Source: Dipetalonema caudispina | Taxonomy: Eukaryota; Nematoda; Chromadorea; Rhabditida; Onchocercidae | Length of the DNA stretch: 24,567 nucleotides | NCBI GenBank assembly: GCA_013365325.1 | Contig: JABVXV010000583.1 | Location: forward strand, 1 to 24,567 | Direction: 5' to 3' | Shown here: one piece after another, positions 21,883 to 24,567 of the stretch | Layout: each line of letters begins with the position of its first letter | Position numbering within the stretch: the first letter of the stretch is position 1 | Notes under the pieces: model-generated | Database searches by the model: none | What the model was told of the DNA's origin: nothing | What the model saw: the letters and a program-made list of their open reading frames with translations, nothing else | Made by a program: the position numbers and the translations under genes

Positions 21883-24452
21883 AATTTGGCTGAAAAATAA
21901 ACCATATAATGAGCTGATCTAACAAAATCAATTTATGATAAATGATCAATATTTTTAATTTAATCCAAAAAAGATTACGTATTGATTCTCGAATTTCAGC
22001 AAACCAAGAATATTGCAAAAATTATTAAATATGGCAATTTTATGTTTTTTTTTTTTTTTTTTTTTCTCCAAGATTTGAAACATAAACAAAATTTATGATG
22101 AATTAACGATGTTAATTTGGTTTATTATAATAATGTAAAGTTGATGAAACAATTGTAGTTGAAATTACAATGTTTTGTTGCCATTAATGATTCAAATTTT
22201 CAATTTTTAGACGCAAAAAAAATGCAAGAATGGTTTAAAAATTACCAGGAAATGTTTTTCAAAATATTTCCAAAGTATTATATGCAGACCAAAGTGTAGT
22301 TTTCATGCAATACTTGGACCACAGATAGATGAGATAGATATAAATCAAGATAACAATATGAAATATACCGTAATAATGATTAATTTTTATGATAATTACA
22401 GTGAAGTTTAGGAGTACAAATAAGCTAACATTGTATGATTGAAAATTGCATTCGATTTAAATTTTTCAAATGATTTCATAGCAAAAAACTACGATAATCT
22501 TTGAGTGAAAATTGGCCAAATATTTTGTCATAACTTTCTCTCTTTTCATTCTCGAATTTTTATTTATCCCAGAATAATTTTGGCATACTTTATCATATAT
22601 GCTTTATTGATTTATATAATAGTTGAAAACTTGATAGTTTTATTTCCTAATCGATGATCAGTGATAGCTTTGAATAAAATATAGTTTTAGTCGAAAATTT
22701 TTAAATAAATATAAAAGTGGCAATCAAGCAAATTTGAAAATATCACATTAAATGATCGAAACATATTTCATAGAATAAAATGACAAATTTAATAATTTAA
22801 TTTCATTTTACATTTCCACTATCTGACCTTGAATTTGTTCAATATGTGCCACTTTCTTCCATTTTTTCCCTGTTAAAATTTTAACATAATATATGCTATA
22901 AAATTCGAAATTAAAAGTGTAACACTAAAATATACAAATTGCTTGTAATAGCTGTATAAAATAATTATTATTTTTATTTAATTTTTGTTAATTTGTTACT
23001 GCTATCATTTGTCATCATTATTTTTTTATTGAAATCACATTATCATTGTGTTAATTAAATCTGTCATAGTTTCATTGTGTTAACATTTGATGATATTTAT
23101 CATATCAAATATGATTACACATTGTAATTGTTCTCGTAAAAGTTATCAACAAAGTAATTTATTAAATCTGTCATAGTTTTTAAAGTAAATTTACAGAAAT
23201 AAATGAATTACGGAACGTATCCAATGTATATGCAAAATATAAATAAAAATATTTACGTATTTCTAATACGTTGCAGTATTTAAATTTTATCGTTTCTTTT
23301 TTTTTTATACTATACTATTTCTGAGGATATAATAAATTAAAGAGAAATTAGAATTATAAAGAAAAATATAAAATATCGTAATTATAAATGAAATGTTCAA
23401 AATGCCAGGATAAATTATGATTGAATAACAATTTTACATTTTTATTTTCATGGCAATCAAATTTGACAAAATTCAATTACTTTTTAAGAATTCATATAAA
23501 ATAAATAGTACCATAAATTAGTTTAATATTGGTAGTGTTTGTTATCATATTTGACAAATTAATCTAACACTTAATATCGGCTATTATTTATGCATAATTG
23601 ATTCAAGTAAGCAATTAAATACTATGCTTCATTCTTATCAATGTATAGATTTTATATTAACTAATTATTGATTTGGATCTTTTAAATTTATCTGACTGAT
23701 ACATAATTATTATCGATTTTATATGAATTGGAATTTTCTGAAGTTTATGTTTCATACGATATCGTTCATTAAAATTTTTAATGAATTATCATTTTGTAGT
23801 AGTTGTAGAAAAACATTTTTAGTTTGAAATTTTTACTGTTATCTTTCTTCTTTTTCAGGTATCATTTATTTATGTTTGTTAAATGATATACATTTGGATT
23901 CAATATTAAACTAAAATTTAAAACACAAAATTATTCAATAATTATGACATATCATTTATTTATTACCCGTTATTATGACTAAACTTCCTTTGATAAACAA
24001 TCATTTATATTAGGCGAAAATTTTATGACATTATATGGATATAATTATTGGAGAAGAATATTTGAAGAGATAAATTAATGAAAGGTCATCGTAATAGAAT
24101 GACAGAAAATTTAGGCATAATCTTGTTAAGATTTGTAACTATGATGAGTTAATTGGCGGAGTACATAAATTATATCGACTTATCATCTCATATCATCTAA
24201 CAATTCTTCAAATATATTCACTGCAATATTTCATCTTTTTTTTTTTTTTTCTTCTCTTCCAATTTCTATCGCTTGTATGCAACTTCGATGATCCATCCTA
24301 ATGACAAATTGTTTAACCCAAAATTCTCTTATCTTTACTCATCTAACCTTTTCATTCTTCATTGTCCTTCAATATATTTACTACCAAAACTTATCTGATC
24401 ATTTATTTCATCTAAGTTTTTTATGCATAAAAAGTATAGCTTTTACTGGAAT

Positions 24453-24567
<115 letters not shown>

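Overview
The window reads as AT-rich nuclear DNA of a nematode, probably a parasitic spirurid/filarial-like species (inference). The evidence is short exons split by introns of roughly 60-600 bp, the nematode acceptor consensus (TTTCAG, TTGCAG), many poly-T/A tracts and microsatellites, and a DUF273 gene, a family best known from nematodes. No prokaryotic operon, CRISPR array, RNA gene or clear transposon was seen. It begins in (TTA)n and ends in (TAA)n, so it is probably a whole contig bounded by unresolved microsatellites.

Layout. 1-206: TTA and TATT repeats. 1000-1350 (-): two 5' exons of an unidentified Arg/Ser/Thr-rich protein whose remainder is not found here; part of its first exon is duplicated at 1396-1470. 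2821-6562 (-): a seven-exon DUF273 glycosyltransferase-like gene with an N-terminal membrane anchor. Its reading frame is intact except at exon 5, where the donor site appears as CTAAGT instead of GTAAGT. 6575-9806: AT-rich spacer between divergent genes, with GA and CT microsatellites. 9809-11153 (+): a complete four-exon SOSS-B/NABP-type single-stranded-DNA-binding OB-fold protein. 11154-12776: convergent intergenic region with two poly(A) signals and a perfect AT hairpin. 12777-18675 (-): a complete 14-exon BRF1 gene (TFIIIB subunit, RNA polymerase III initiation), 855 codons, with one GC-AG intron and a long C-terminal extension. 18840-24453: about 5.6 kb without a recognisable gene, holding a cluster of CCGGAA-type motifs upstream of BRF1 and a 21-bp perfect palindrome. 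24454-24567: (TAA)n.

The three recognised genes act in separate processes: secretory-pathway glycosylation (inferred), DNA repair, and Pol III transcription. No shared system or operon is apparent. All exon models were built by hand from splice consensus, reading phase and family similarity; every junction of the NABP and BRF1 models keeps phase. The most notable points are the apparently mutated donor in the DUF273 gene, the BRF1 C-terminal extension with repeated PNL motifs, the BRF1 GC-AG intron, and the same-strand CCGGAA cluster.
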